From CAYNJG01 sp964397295 (GTDB lineage: Bacteria > Planctomycetota > Planctomycetia > Pirellulales > Pirellulaceae): 64,000 bases of DNA. Of this stretch, positions 18,209-26,252 are shown in pieces. Location: positions 6,191 to 70,190 of the forward strand of contig CAYNJG010000008.1 in the NCBI GenBank assembly GCA_964397295.1, written 5' to 3'. The first letter of the stretch is position 1. The number at the start of each line of letters is the position of its first letter. Position numbers and translations under genes: made by a program. The notes under the pieces are model-generated. The model saw nothing but the letters and a program-made list of their open reading frames with translations. It was not told where the DNA came from and did not search any database.

Positions 18209-19516
18209 CTATCCCTTCAGTCGCTCACGAATCTCGACCAACCGCTTCTTCAATGTGGCTTCGAATCCGCGATCGACGGGTGAGTAATACTCTCGGTCGA
18301 TTCCTAAGTAATCTTGCTGCACGACACCCATCGGGTCGTCATGCGAGTACACGTAGCCTTCGCCGCTGCCCAATTCTTCGGCCCCTGAATAGTGCGAATC
18401 CCGCAAGTGTTTCGGCACGGGCACGATGCGACCCTCTGCAATGTCGCGGCGAGCGTCAAAGATTGCTTTGGTTGCCGCGTTCGATTTCGGTGCACACGCC
18501 AAATACGCAACGGTTTGGGAGAGTGTTAGCTGACATTCTGGCAAGCCAACAAACTCGCACGCTTGCATCGCGGCCACCGCAAGACTCAGCGCTTGTGGGT
18601 CGGCGTTTCCTACGTCTTCGCTGGCGAGAATGACGAGTCGCCGGCAAAGGAAACGCACGTCTTCGCCGGCCTCTAGCATTTTTGCCAACCAGTAGATGGC
18701 CGCATCGGGATCACTGCCGCGAATGCTCTTGATCATCGCGCTGATTGTGTCGTAGTGCGAATCACCGGTTCCATCATAGTCCACAAGTTTTTGCTGCATC
18801 GAGTTCGCTACGAGCACTGGTGTCAGTTCGACTGGTTCATCCGTCGAGAGTACCGCGATTTCGAGTGCATTAAGTGCTCGGCGCGCATCGCCATCGCAGC
18901 GTTTGGCGATCAGCGCGAGTGCTGCCTCGTTGACGTTGACTTGATAGTTGCCCAAGCCGCGTTCTTTTTCGATCAGCGTGCTGCGTAGAAGATCGATGAT
19001 TTCATCTTCTTCGAGCGGTTTGAATTCGAAGACCTGACTGCGACTTACCAGTGCTCGGTTTACAGCAAAAAACGGGTTCGATGTTGTGGCACCAACGAGA
19101 ACGACCGTTCCATTTTCGACGTCATGTAGCAAGGCGTCTTGCTGTGTTTTGTTGAAGCGATGAATTTCATCCACGAACAAAAGTGTTCGCGTACCATCCG
19201 CCGCCAAATCATCACGAGCGCGTTCGAGTGCCTCACGGAGATCTTTTACGCCGCTCGTGACCGCGCTGAGCTGAATGAAGTTTGATTTTGATTCGCCCGA
19301 GAGTAGATTCGCAAGCGTCGTCTTGCCGGTACCCGGCGGACCATAGAGCAAAATTGAGCCCAGTCGATCGGCGGCAATCAGTCTGCGCAGCAACGTTCCT
19401 TCGCCCAAGATATGCTGTTGGCCAAAAAATTCATCCAGGTTGCGCGGACGCATGCGAGCTGCCAGCGGCTTGGCTGATTCTTGGTTCGCAGCTTCCTGTT
19501 TTTCGAATAGTGACAT
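18209..19516 (-). CDS. rarA: Replication-associated recombination protein A (AAA+ ATPase)
   Basis: A 435-residue clamp-loader-like ATPase of the RarA/MgsA/WRNIP1 family, acting at stalled replication forks. Visible landmarks: RMRPRNLDEFFGQQHILG at the start of the AAA domain, Walker A YGPPGTGKTTLA, Walker B LLFVDEIHRFNK, sensor I LVGATTSNPF, and the tetramerisation region with RGSDPDAAIYWLAKMLEAG and VCRRL-like LCRRLVILASEDVGNADP. The length matches the family. It is divergent from the DUF2617 gene across a 313-base gap, and is followed 184 bases on by the VWA gene, which has its own ribosome binding site. Confidence 0.96.
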   Translation of the reverse strand: MSLFEKQEAANQESAKPLAARMRPRNLDEFFGQQHILGEGTLLRRLIAADRLGSILLYGPPGTGKTTLANLLSGESKSNFIQLSAVTSGVKDLREALERARDDLAADGTRTLLFVDEIHRFNKTQQDALLHDVENGTVVLVGATTSNPFFAVNRALVSRSQVFEFKPLEEDEIIDLLRSTLIEKERGLGNYQVNVNEAALALIAKRCDGDARRALNALEIAVLSTDEPVELTPVLVANSMQQKLVDYDGTGDSHYDTISAMIKSIRGSDPDAAIYWLAKMLEAGEDVRFLCRRLVILASEDVGNADPQALSLAVAAMQACEFVGLPECQLTLSQTVAYLACAPKSNAATKAIFDARRDIAEGRIVPVPKHLRDSHYSGAEELGSGEGYVYSHDDPMGVVQQDYLGIDREYYSPVDRGFEATLKKRLVEIRERLKG

Positions 19517-19676
19517 GTGCCCACCGTAGCGGTTTTCTTGGCGAACACCAGCAGGAACTCCGTGCGTGAACGGCTCGCGAAGATTCGTTCGAAGGCGTTT
19601 TTAAAACGTTGCCTTCATTGTAGACAGGCCCGCAGAATTAATGACAACTGTAGACGAATACTCCGATCTCCCGACG

Positions 19677-19708
19677 CAATTGGGTCAACTGATGTCAACC
19701 CCCAATTG
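19677..19708. promoter_or_regulatory. Operator-like inverted repeat with nested direct repeat
   Basis: CAATTGGG and CCCAATTG arms are 16 bases apart and enclose two copies of GTCAAC spaced by four bases. The element ends about 30 bases before the candidate -35 of the plus-strand promoter, where an operator for either divergent gene could lie. No regulator can be named. Confidence 0.3.
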
Positions 19709-19738
19709 GAGTCTTCTTTGTCTTGAAAGAATGTCCCT

Positions 19739-19766
19739 TTGTTGGTGATTACGTGGAGCGTATAAT
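19739..19766 (+). promoter_or_regulatory. Candidate promoter of the DUF2617 gene
   Basis: A perfect TATAAT at 19761-19766, with TTGTTG 16 bases upstream (19739-19744). It is 63 bases before the ATG at 19830. The -10 is convincing; the -35 matches only the TTG. Confidence 0.4.
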
Positions 19767-19829
19767 TGGGGCAGAAGGTAACTTGCTGTGGCTAGAAATT
19801 AGTCAGACTGTGAGCGAGTTACTGATATC

Positions 19830-20438
19830 ATGCGAAAGACAATGATGTTGACCGCTGCTATCATCAGCGGTCCATTTTTATTGAGTAGAGACGTATTTGT
19901 GCCTGTTGTTCGACCCAAAGTTGCAGAGTTAGCTTTCCAAGTTTTTGGGCGGGCACTCCATCCCGAGTTATTCGAGGTGTTGCAGAGTCGGTCTGTCGAA
20001 CGAAACGGTTTTCACGCGAAGATCGACATTACTAGTGCCGGTCACGTCGTGACGTGGCGCTACGAGGGGCAAACCGTAACCGAGGTAGCTTCGGCCGCAA
20101 ATCATCCACTGCCCGAAAAACGTCGATTGATGACGCACCGGTTGGCTGGACAAAAGTCCGATTCAATTCTTTGTCGTGCGGGTATGAAATACCAAGTCGA
20201 TTTCCAGTTGGAGTCGGCCGAACCCGAAGTATTTTGGGCGTTCCAGCAACAGTTGATATCGAACGAGCAGCCCAAAGGCATGTTGCACACGTTCGATGCG
20301 AGTGCTCGCGTGCCGATGGGGGCGATCAGCTACATCCATCTCGAGACTCGTGAAAAGTCTCTGCTCGTTCAGGCTTGCCACACGTTCCCCGACGATTGTG
20401 CGATTGTAAAAAGCCAGTCGAAGTTTGAATTGCCGTAG
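19830..20438 (+). CDS. DUF2617 family protein
   Basis: A 202-residue protein of the DUF2617 family, function unknown, which I know mainly from planctomycetes and actinobacteria. Family blocks in order: RPKVAELAFQVFGRALHPEL, HVVTWRYEGQTVTEV, ANHPLPEKRRL, PEVFWAFQQQL and LVQACHTFPDDCAIVKSQS. Homologues that I remember begin close to the RPKVAEL block, so the true start could be the in-frame GTG at 19899 instead of the ATG at 19830. The extra 23 residues (MRKTMMLTAAIISGPFLLSR) look weakly hydrophobic and may not be translated. The TATAAT at 19761 precedes either start. The next gene begins 105 bases on in the same direction. Confidence 0.8.
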   Translation: MRKTMMLTAAIISGPFLLSRDVFVPVVRPKVAELAFQVFGRALHPELFEVLQSRSVERNGFHAKIDITSAGHVVTWRYEGQTVTEVASAANHPLPEKRRLMTHRLAGQKSDSILCRAGMKYQVDFQLESAEPEVFWAFQQQLISNEQPKGMLHTFDASARVPMGAISYIHLETREKSLLVQACHTFPDDCAIVKSQSKFELP

Positions 20439-20543
20439 GGCGTGACTGGGATTTCTTCTTGGTTTGCGAGGATTCGGTATCCAGGCTCTCCTTCCAAGCG
20501 AATGTAGTCAGGTAACCAGCATACTTCACGGGCTCAAGAGTTG

Positions 20544-21815
20544 ATGATCATTTCAGAAGCGTCGACCCGTACGATCGTTGACCTTGCTGACCATATGCAA
20601 CGGCTTCGTGAGTCAGCCGAGTTGCTAAAGAGAGAGATTGCGGCCGAACGCGGTTTCTTTTCGCCTAGCGAAGACGACCAAATCTCAGCCCTTTGGGTTT
20701 CTTATTGCAAGTCGCGCGCAGCGTTGCACGAATTGATTGGGTCTGTGCGAGATCGAGTTGGCAAGCCGTCTGGGGAGCACGTTGGTGAGTTTGCGCTAGC
20801 GTATGCGGCAGCTTTGATTTTGGTGAATGCTGCTCGTAGCCTACGAGTGCTGTTTGGAAACGATCCGATCGTTCGTCGGAAGTTGAACGAATCGCATCCG
20901 GGATACGGGATTGAAATCAACAGCTTCGACGCAATTCAAATGTCGCTGACCGATCCAACGAATGCACTGCGCATTCGTGATGCAAATCAATTCTACGAAC
21001 AGAATAGTGAACTGCTCTGTGAGCGTGCTGCGGAAGATCCATTGCTGCATCATGTCGTCGCGGTGATCGATACATTGCGGGCTGCAACCGACGTCTCGAC
21101 AACACGGTATGTGAAAGCCCGAGTTGCTGAAAGAAAGCGTGACGCTCGAGACCGAATTCTTGTGGGTAGTGTCGTCAACGCAGTTTACGCCATTCAAGAA
21201 TGGGGCTCGCGGTTGGTGAGCCACGTAAAAACGATACCGAACCACATTCCACGATTGCCCAATGAAATTCAGTCGGAACTTCTGCCTAAGCTTCAACCGG
21301 GTGACGTCCTGGCAACGCGAAAAGACTGCGCGCTTACGAACTATTTCCTACCCGGCTACTGGCCGCACGTTGCGATGTTTGTTGGTGCGGAGCAAGTAGT
21401 CGAATCGCTGAAGGATGGCGTTCGTGAACGTGCGATGGATTCTCCGTTTGGAAACGATGCGATCGCTGTCATCCGTCCCCGGTTGGATAGCGATCTGGTC
21501 AAAAAAGCCATCAAGCGTGCACGAACGCATGTTGGCAAACCGTATGATTTCGACTTCGACTTTACTCGCGCAGATCGAATGGTTTGCACGGAGGTGGTTT
21601 ACCGCAGCTACGAGGGAATTGGTGGATTCCACTTTGAGCTTGTGAAACGAGCCGGGCGGCAAACTTTGTCGGCGGAAGACCTCTTAGGCCTTGCTTTGAC
21701 CGATCGTCAGTTCGATATCGTGGGCGTGTATTGCGCGCCGTGTAGCGAGGCGTTTCTAACAGGTGAGGCCGCTCGCGATGTTCTTGTGAAAACCGTGGAC
21801 GGCTGCGCCGATTAG
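20544..21815 (+). CDS. YiiX/YebB-like NlpC/P60 cysteine hydrolase with helical N-terminal domain
   Basis: A 423-residue protein. Residues 1-240 are helical, of no family I recognise, and begin with a coiled coil. The C-terminal 180 residues match the permuted NlpC/P60 (YiiX/YebB, DUF830-like) fold: LQPGDVLATRKDCALTN, then WPHVAMFVG with the probable catalytic His, an acidic DFDFDFTRADR stretch, and MVCTEVVYRSY with the probable nucleophile Cys. Relatives hydrolyse amide or ester bonds of lipids or peptidoglycan-derived peptides. No signal peptide is visible, so it may act in the cytoplasm or at the inner face of the membrane. I start at the ATG at 20544 over the TTG three bases before. Confidence 0.8.
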   Translation: MIISEASTRTIVDLADHMQRLRESAELLKREIAAERGFFSPSEDDQISALWVSYCKSRAALHELIGSVRDRVGKPSGEHVGEFALAYAAALILVNAARSLRVLFGNDPIVRRKLNESHPGYGIEINSFDAIQMSLTDPTNALRIRDANQFYEQNSELLCERAAEDPLLHHVVAVIDTLRAATDVSTTRYVKARVAERKRDARDRILVGSVVNAVYAIQEWGSRLVSHVKTIPNHIPRLPNEIQSELLPKLQPGDVLATRKDCALTNYFLPGYWPHVAMFVGAEQVVESLKDGVRERAMDSPFGNDAIAVIRPRLDSDLVKKAIKRARTHVGKPYDFDFDFTRADRMVCTEVVYRSYEGIGGFHFELVKRAGRQTLSAEDLLGLALTDRQFDIVGVYCAPCSEAFLTGEAARDVLVKTVDGCAD

Positions 21816-21844
21816 TGCGTCGCTCGCCTGCAGACCAACCACGG

Positions 21845-23068
21845 TTACAGGACTTTCTTCACCCGCTCGATTGCTTCGGTCACGTTCTCGCGACTGTTGA
21901 AGGCGCTTAATCGGAAATATCCTTCGCCGCTTGCGCCGAAGCCGCTGCCAGGTGTGCCTACGAGATTGGCCTTGCTGAGCAACGTGTCGAAAAAGTCCCA
22001 ACTGGTGAGCCCGTCTGGCGTCTTTAACCAGACATATGGCGCGTGTTCTCCACCGTGAACTTGAAGGCCTGCATCTCGAAGTCCACTACTAAGCAACTTT
22101 GCATTCGTCATGTAGAAATCGATCAACGTCTGAACCTGTTGCTTGCCTTCATCGGAATAGATTGCCTCGGCACCTCGTTGCACGATGTACGAGACCCCGT
22201 TGAATTTGGTGCAGTGACGGCGATTCCATAGCGGATAGATGTCTGTTTCTGTGCCGTCCGGAGTTCTGCCTTTGAGCGTGTTCGGAACAACGGTGTATGC
22301 ACATCGAACGCCAGTGAATCCGGCCTTCTTACTAAAGCTACGGAATTCGATCGCCACATCGCGTGCCCCGTCGATCTCGTAGATCGATCGAGGGATGGAA
22401 TCGTCTTGGATGAACGCTTCGTAGGCGGCATCGTAAAAGATGATTGCGTTTTCTTTCTTTGCATAGTCGACCCAACGCTGCAAAGTCTCTCGTGACGCAA
22501 CGACGCCTGTTGGATTGTTGGGATAGCAGAGATAGATCATGTCTACGTGCTGCGATGGAATCTCCGGAACGAAATTATTCTCGGCCGTGACAGGCATGTA
22601 GACCAAACCGTCGTACTGACCTTGAGCGTTGGCCTCGCCCGTGCGACCAACCATCACGTTCGTATCGACGTAGACCGGATAGACGGGATCCAGCACAGCC
22701 ACCACATTGTCTGCACCGAATACGTCTAGGATGTTTCCGCTGTCACACTTCGACCCGTCGGATACGAAAATCTCGTCTGCTGAGATGGGAACATTTGCAT
22801 ATTCGTTGTCGGCGATGGCGTTGCGAAGAAAATCGTATCCCTGTTCGGGGCCGTAGCCACGAAATGTCTCGTGTGCACCCATTTCATCAACGGCTTTGTG
22901 CATGGCTTGCAAAATTGCGTTTGGCAACGGCTCGGTAACATCACCGATTCCAAGTTTGATGATCGGAGCGTCGGGATTCGCCGCCGTGAATTCGCGAACA
23001 CGTCGTGCGATTTCGGGAAAGAGATAGCCAGCCTTGAGCTTGAGATAGTTGTGATTGACTTGAGCCAT
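21845..23068 (-). CDS. dapL: LL-diaminopimelate aminotransferase
   Basis: A 407-residue PLP-dependent class I/II aminotransferase that converts tetrahydrodipicolinate directly to LL-diaminopimelate with glutamate as amino donor. The pathway feeds lysine and peptidoglycan synthesis. Signature regions: NHNYLKLKAGYLFPEIARRV at the start, the PLP phosphate and ring contacts in YLCYPNNPTGVVAS, and the Schiff-base Lys in FRSFSKKAGFTGVRCAYTVV. The end of the protein, GSGFGASGEGYFRLSAF, also matches. The length is typical of the family (about 410). DapL is common in planctomycetes and chlamydiae. It lies 118 bases downstream of the alpha/beta hydrolase on the same strand and could have its own promoter. 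Confidence 0.96.
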   Translation of the reverse strand: MAQVNHNYLKLKAGYLFPEIARRVREFTAANPDAPIIKLGIGDVTEPLPNAILQAMHKAVDEMGAHETFRGYGPEQGYDFLRNAIADNEYANVPISADEIFVSDGSKCDSGNILDVFGADNVVAVLDPVYPVYVDTNVMVGRTGEANAQGQYDGLVYMPVTAENNFVPEIPSQHVDMIYLCYPNNPTGVVASRETLQRWVDYAKKENAIIFYDAAYEAFIQDDSIPRSIYEIDGARDVAIEFRSFSKKAGFTGVRCAYTVVPNTLKGRTPDGTETDIYPLWNRRHCTKFNGVSYIVQRGAEAIYSDEGKQQVQTLIDFYMTNAKLLSSGLRDAGLQVHGGEHAPYVWLKTPDGLTSWDFFDTLLSKANLVGTPGSGFGASGEGYFRLSAFNSRENVTEAIERVKKVL

Positions 23069-23186
23069 GGTTCTTCTACTGAAGTTTGGTTGTTGAGCTG
23101 ATTCCGACGCAGCCTAAAGTCTGTCCTTGAACTTTGCAACGACCGGTAGACACGCGTTTTGCCGTTTGGTTCGTAGAATTTGGCGG

Positions 23187-23978
23187 CTAATTCGCGAGAA
23201 ACGAACGGACCGCTTTGTTCACCAGTTCGGGTTGCTCGAGCGGTGCGAGGTGGCCGGCGTTTTCGATTTGGACGAACTGTGCGTTCGGTATCAAATTCGC
23301 AAACGACTCCATCTCCTCGGGTGGTGAAATGACGTCTTCACTGCCGCATACGACTAACGTTGGGACATCGATCGAAGGCAAGAGTTCTGTCATGTCACGC
23401 CGCTGGGCCATGCCTCGCTGCGTTGCGGCGATCGCTTGGGGGTCGGTCGCCAAGATCATGTTTTCCAATTCTTTTACGACAGCGGCCTGCTGGTTCTTGG
23501 TCGCTTCCGAGACCAGTTTCGGAAGCATCGACTCCGAAGCCATGGAAGCTCCGACGGCGACGACTTGCGCCGCCATCATTTCGCGAGCCCGAGCAACAAT
23601 TTCTGTATCGGCGACCGCGCGCGTATCGAAGAGCAACAGTTTTGCTACTCGCATGGGAAACTGTGACCAGAACTCCCATGCGACGTAACCACCCATAGAA
23701 AGGCCACCTACGCTCACGGGTGTGTTGACTTCGAGATGATCGAGTAAACCTCGGACGTCGCCAGCCATCTCGGCCATCGTCACGGTGCCTTCGGTTACCT
23801 CTGTTTGGCCGTGGCCGCGTAGGTCGGGTGCGATGACACGATGAGTTTGCGTGAGTGCTGCAATCTGGTGCTTCCACATCGATTGGTTAAGAGGAAACCC
23901 ATGCAGCAGCAACAGTACGTCTCCGTTGCCTTCGTCGGTGTAGGCGAAGTTGAGATCACCGAGCGCGGTCTTTTTCAC
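23187..23978 (-). CDS. Alpha/beta hydrolase
   Basis: A 263-residue alpha/beta hydrolase. Visible: the oxyanion-hole region LLLLHGFPLNQSMW, the nucleophile elbow GLSMGGYVAWEF (Ser within G-L-S-M-G), and the catalytic His in IENAGHLAPLEQPELV. The catalytic Asp is probably in VVCGSEDVISPPEEM. It resembles the 3-oxoadipate enol-lactonase/esterase branch, but the substrate cannot be named. Its ATG overlaps the stop codon of the upstream HEAT/TPR gene by four bases (ATGA), so the two are very likely co-translated. No signal peptide; cytoplasmic. Confidence 0.92.
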   Translation of the reverse strand: MKKTALGDLNFAYTDEGNGDVLLLLHGFPLNQSMWKHQIAALTQTHRVIAPDLRGHGQTEVTEGTVTMAEMAGDVRGLLDHLEVNTPVSVGGLSMGGYVAWEFWSQFPMRVAKLLLFDTRAVADTEIVARAREMMAAQVVAVGASMASESMLPKLVSEATKNQQAAVVKELENMILATDPQAIAATQRGMAQRRDMTELLPSIDVPTLVVCGSEDVISPPEEMESFANLIPNAQFVQIENAGHLAPLEQPELVNKAVRSFLAN

Positions 23979-25786
23979 TGCGACTTACTCTTTGCTTTTT
24001 CGAATTCGTTCAGCTGACGAACGATTTGCTTCGCGTAGGGCTGCAAACGAACCGCGCGTCGCTGGTAGTTTAACGCGTTATCGAGATCGCCGGCAGCAAA
24101 GTAACATCGACCCAGCGTATCCAACGACCCGGCGCTGTGTGGGCGCAGTTCGAGCGAACGCCGGCTATTTTGTACCGCCTTTTCGAAGTCCCCTTCGGTG
24201 TTACCAACAAGCCAGGCCACTTGGTTGAGCAAAGTCGATATTCTCTCTCTTTGTTCGAACTCGCCCGAGGCACGCATCTGTTGAATCCGAGTTTCGTAGT
24301 TCGCGACAGCGGTGGCGATGAGCTTTGACGTTTTGGCTTTCCACTTTGCATCTGCGCGGACCAGTCGATGCATAGCGATTAATACGTCCGCGTCGCTTTC
24401 GTAGGCTGCGACTGCCTTCTCGAGTGAAGCCTTTTGTTTTTCACGGTCGCCGTTTTGACGATGGTGCTCGGACCAAAAATAGTGCATGCGAGAGACGGTT
24501 GTTGAAAGGTCACTCCGGTCGATTCCCTGATCTTTCTCGAGCGTATTGAGAAAAGTTTCAAGCGTTTCGGCAGCTTCCTTTTCGCGTTGGCGATCGTGTA
24601 AAAGCTCCGACAGATAACTGGCAACATCTTCTTGCATGCCAATCATCCGCCAGTTTTCGAGTGCCATCAATCGTTGGTATTCGCGAATCGCTTGTTCTAC
24701 GAATTCTCGTTGTTCCAGTCCGCGAGCCGCTTGCAATCGCAGTCCGGCTCGTTCGAAAGGATTGGAAAAGTCCAAGTCGTCTTCCGTCATTTCGAAAGCA
24801 AAATCTGCCGCCAGCTTTGCCTCTTTCTCGCGACCTTCCTTTTTCTTGGCCATGAAATCGCAATAGGCGAATAGTGGCACTTTCTTTTGCAGCTCTGCAA
24901 ACTTATTCCAGACCAGTTCTCGGAAGATTTCGTATTGTTCTTTTTCGATCAGCCAAAAACTAGTTTGGAGTATTTGGTATTCGTTTTTCTTTTGCAGTTC
25001 AACGAGTTTGGCAACGGCCTCGCGGACCTGGTCCGGCTTGTTTTGCTTGATCGCGAGGTCGGCGGAATGCTGATAGAGTGCCGAGATCGTTCGCTCGTTG
25101 TAGCGCGAAGTGGATTTGAGTTCGCTTTCTTGTTCAGCAAATTTCGCCCATACGGATGGGCTGATTTCTTCGCCCGATAGGTTCGCGGCAAACGCTTCCA
25201 ACCATCGAGCTGGCGCACGCGGGGAACCTTTTAGTTTTCCTACGGCGTTTTGGAACGCAGCGACTTGTTTTCGGTCTTCGCGATCAAGGTCTTCCAAAAC
25301 GAACAATGCCGCTTCCTTGGCGACGCTTAACGATGGTTCGTAGCGAACGATCTGAACTAGAGCAGCCAAGCCAATGCCGTCCTCGAGTCGAACAAGCCAC
25401 TTCGCATAGGCCGATTTTTCTGACGTTGATCGACGAAAGTAATTGCGAGTGATGTCGTCGACGATGGATGGATTACCCTCGGTCCATCGGATCGGCAGAC
25501 GGACCAATAGTTCACGAGCGGCAAGCCGAACTTCTGAGCTCTCGTCATGCTGAGCAATCAACAGTTGATCGATCACTTGGTGGCCGAGTCGCTGTAATTC
25601 ACCTTGCGCGGCTTTTCGTGTTCCGTAGTCTTGAGATCCCAATTGCTGAATCAGCTTTTGAATCTGATTCTCGGTGATGGGCAGGCGTTGAACTTCTGCC
25701 TGTCCGGGTGCGCAAAAATTGCAGACGAACAGTAGTGGAAGGCTCAGTAGAATAATTCGTTGAAGTCGTCGCATGGATCCACGCAT
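23975..25786 (-). CDS. Exported HEAT- and TPR-repeat protein
   Basis: A 603-residue protein. The frame is open further upstream into the preceding gene, but a signal peptide (RIILLSLPLLFVCNFCAPGQA) begins just after the Met at 25786, so I start there; a second Met four codons on (25774) is an alternative. A HEAT-like block follows (about 40-90: IQQLGSQDYGTRKAAQGEL, SSEVRLAARELLVRL). The long middle is helical and charged, and the C-terminus has tetratricopeptide repeats (AGSLDTLGRCYFAAGDLDNA). It probably works as a periplasmic scaffold. It sits five bases after the receiver gene and overlaps the hydrolase gene. Partner proteins are unknown. Confidence 0.78.
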   Translation of the reverse strand: MRGSMRRLQRIILLSLPLLFVCNFCAPGQAEVQRLPITENQIQKLIQQLGSQDYGTRKAAQGELQRLGHQVIDQLLIAQHDESSEVRLAARELLVRLPIRWTEGNPSIVDDITRNYFRRSTSEKSAYAKWLVRLEDGIGLAALVQIVRYEPSLSVAKEAALFVLEDLDREDRKQVAAFQNAVGKLKGSPRAPARWLEAFAANLSGEEISPSVWAKFAEQESELKSTSRYNERTISALYQHSADLAIKQNKPDQVREAVAKLVELQKKNEYQILQTSFWLIEKEQYEIFRELVWNKFAELQKKVPLFAYCDFMAKKKEGREKEAKLAADFAFEMTEDDLDFSNPFERAGLRLQAARGLEQREFVEQAIREYQRLMALENWRMIGMQEDVASYLSELLHDRQREKEAAETLETFLNTLEKDQGIDRSDLSTTVSRMHYFWSEHHRQNGDREKQKASLEKAVAAYESDADVLIAMHRLVRADAKWKAKTSKLIATAVANYETRIQQMRASGEFEQRERISTLLNQVAWLVGNTEGDFEKAVQNSRRSLELRPHSAGSLDTLGRCYFAAGDLDNALNYQRRAVRLQPYAKQIVRQLNEFEKAKSKSQ

Positions 25787-25791
25787 ATTGA

Positions 25792-26238
25792 TCAACGGGG
25801 GCCGCCAGTTTCTTCCATTTGCTGAATGTACTGACGCAAGCGTTCGTTTTCGTCTTTGATATCTTTGAATTGAAGCATGTGTTCGACACGCTTCACCAAC
25901 GCGAGTTTGTTGACGGGCTTGCAAAGGAAGTCGTCCGTGCCGGCTTCTACCGCTCGTTCGATATCACCCAACTCGTTGAGTGCTGTGACCATGAGGATCA
26001 TGATCGACCGCGTGCGAGGGTTGTTTTTTATCTGCTGGCAAACTTCGAACCCACTTAGCTTCGGCATCATGACGTCCAACAGGATCAAATCCGGCTGAAA
26101 CGAAACGACTTTATCAAGCGTATCTTTCCCGTCGACGGCAAACTCAAGATCACAGTCGATACCTACAAGATAAGCTTCCAACAATTCACTGTTGGCTTGG
26201 TTATCGTCGGCGATAAGAATTCGATTCGATTCAGGCAT
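25792..26238 (-). CDS. Stand-alone receiver-domain protein (CheY/PleD-like)
   Basis: A 148-residue single receiver domain. Acidic pocket in NRILIADDNQANSELLEAYL, phosphoacceptor Asp in LILLDVMMPKLSGFEVCQQI, Thr in MILMVTALNEL and Lys in DDFLCKPVNKLALV are all present. The last 25 residues form a short coiled coil (KDENERLRQYIQQMEETGG) and no output domain follows, so it signals by protein contact. It sits 14 bases after glyA and five before the HEAT/TPR gene, within a four-gene minus-strand run. The cognate kinase is not adjacent; the kinase at 14.7-16.4 kb has its own regulator. Confidence 0.93.
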   Translation of the reverse strand: MPESNRILIADDNQANSELLEAYLVGIDCDLEFAVDGKDTLDKVVSFQPDLILLDVMMPKLSGFEVCQQIKNNPRTRSIMILMVTALNELGDIERAVEAGTDDFLCKPVNKLALVKRVEHMLQFKDIKDENERLRQYIQQMEETGGPR

Positions 26239-26252
26239 ATCTGGCTTTGACC

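Larger units (their letters stand above)
19517..19829. other. Divergent gene-free gap with inverted and direct repeats
   Basis: The 313 bases between rarA (minus) and the DUF2617 gene (plus) hold no gene. They contain an inverted pair CAATTGGG (19677-19684) / CCCAATTG (19701-19708) that encloses a direct repeat GTCAAC-TGAT-GTCAAC, an imperfect inverted repeat around 19593-19613 (AGGCGTTTT/AAAACGTTGCCT), and the promoter noted at 19739-19766. Confidence 0.5.
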
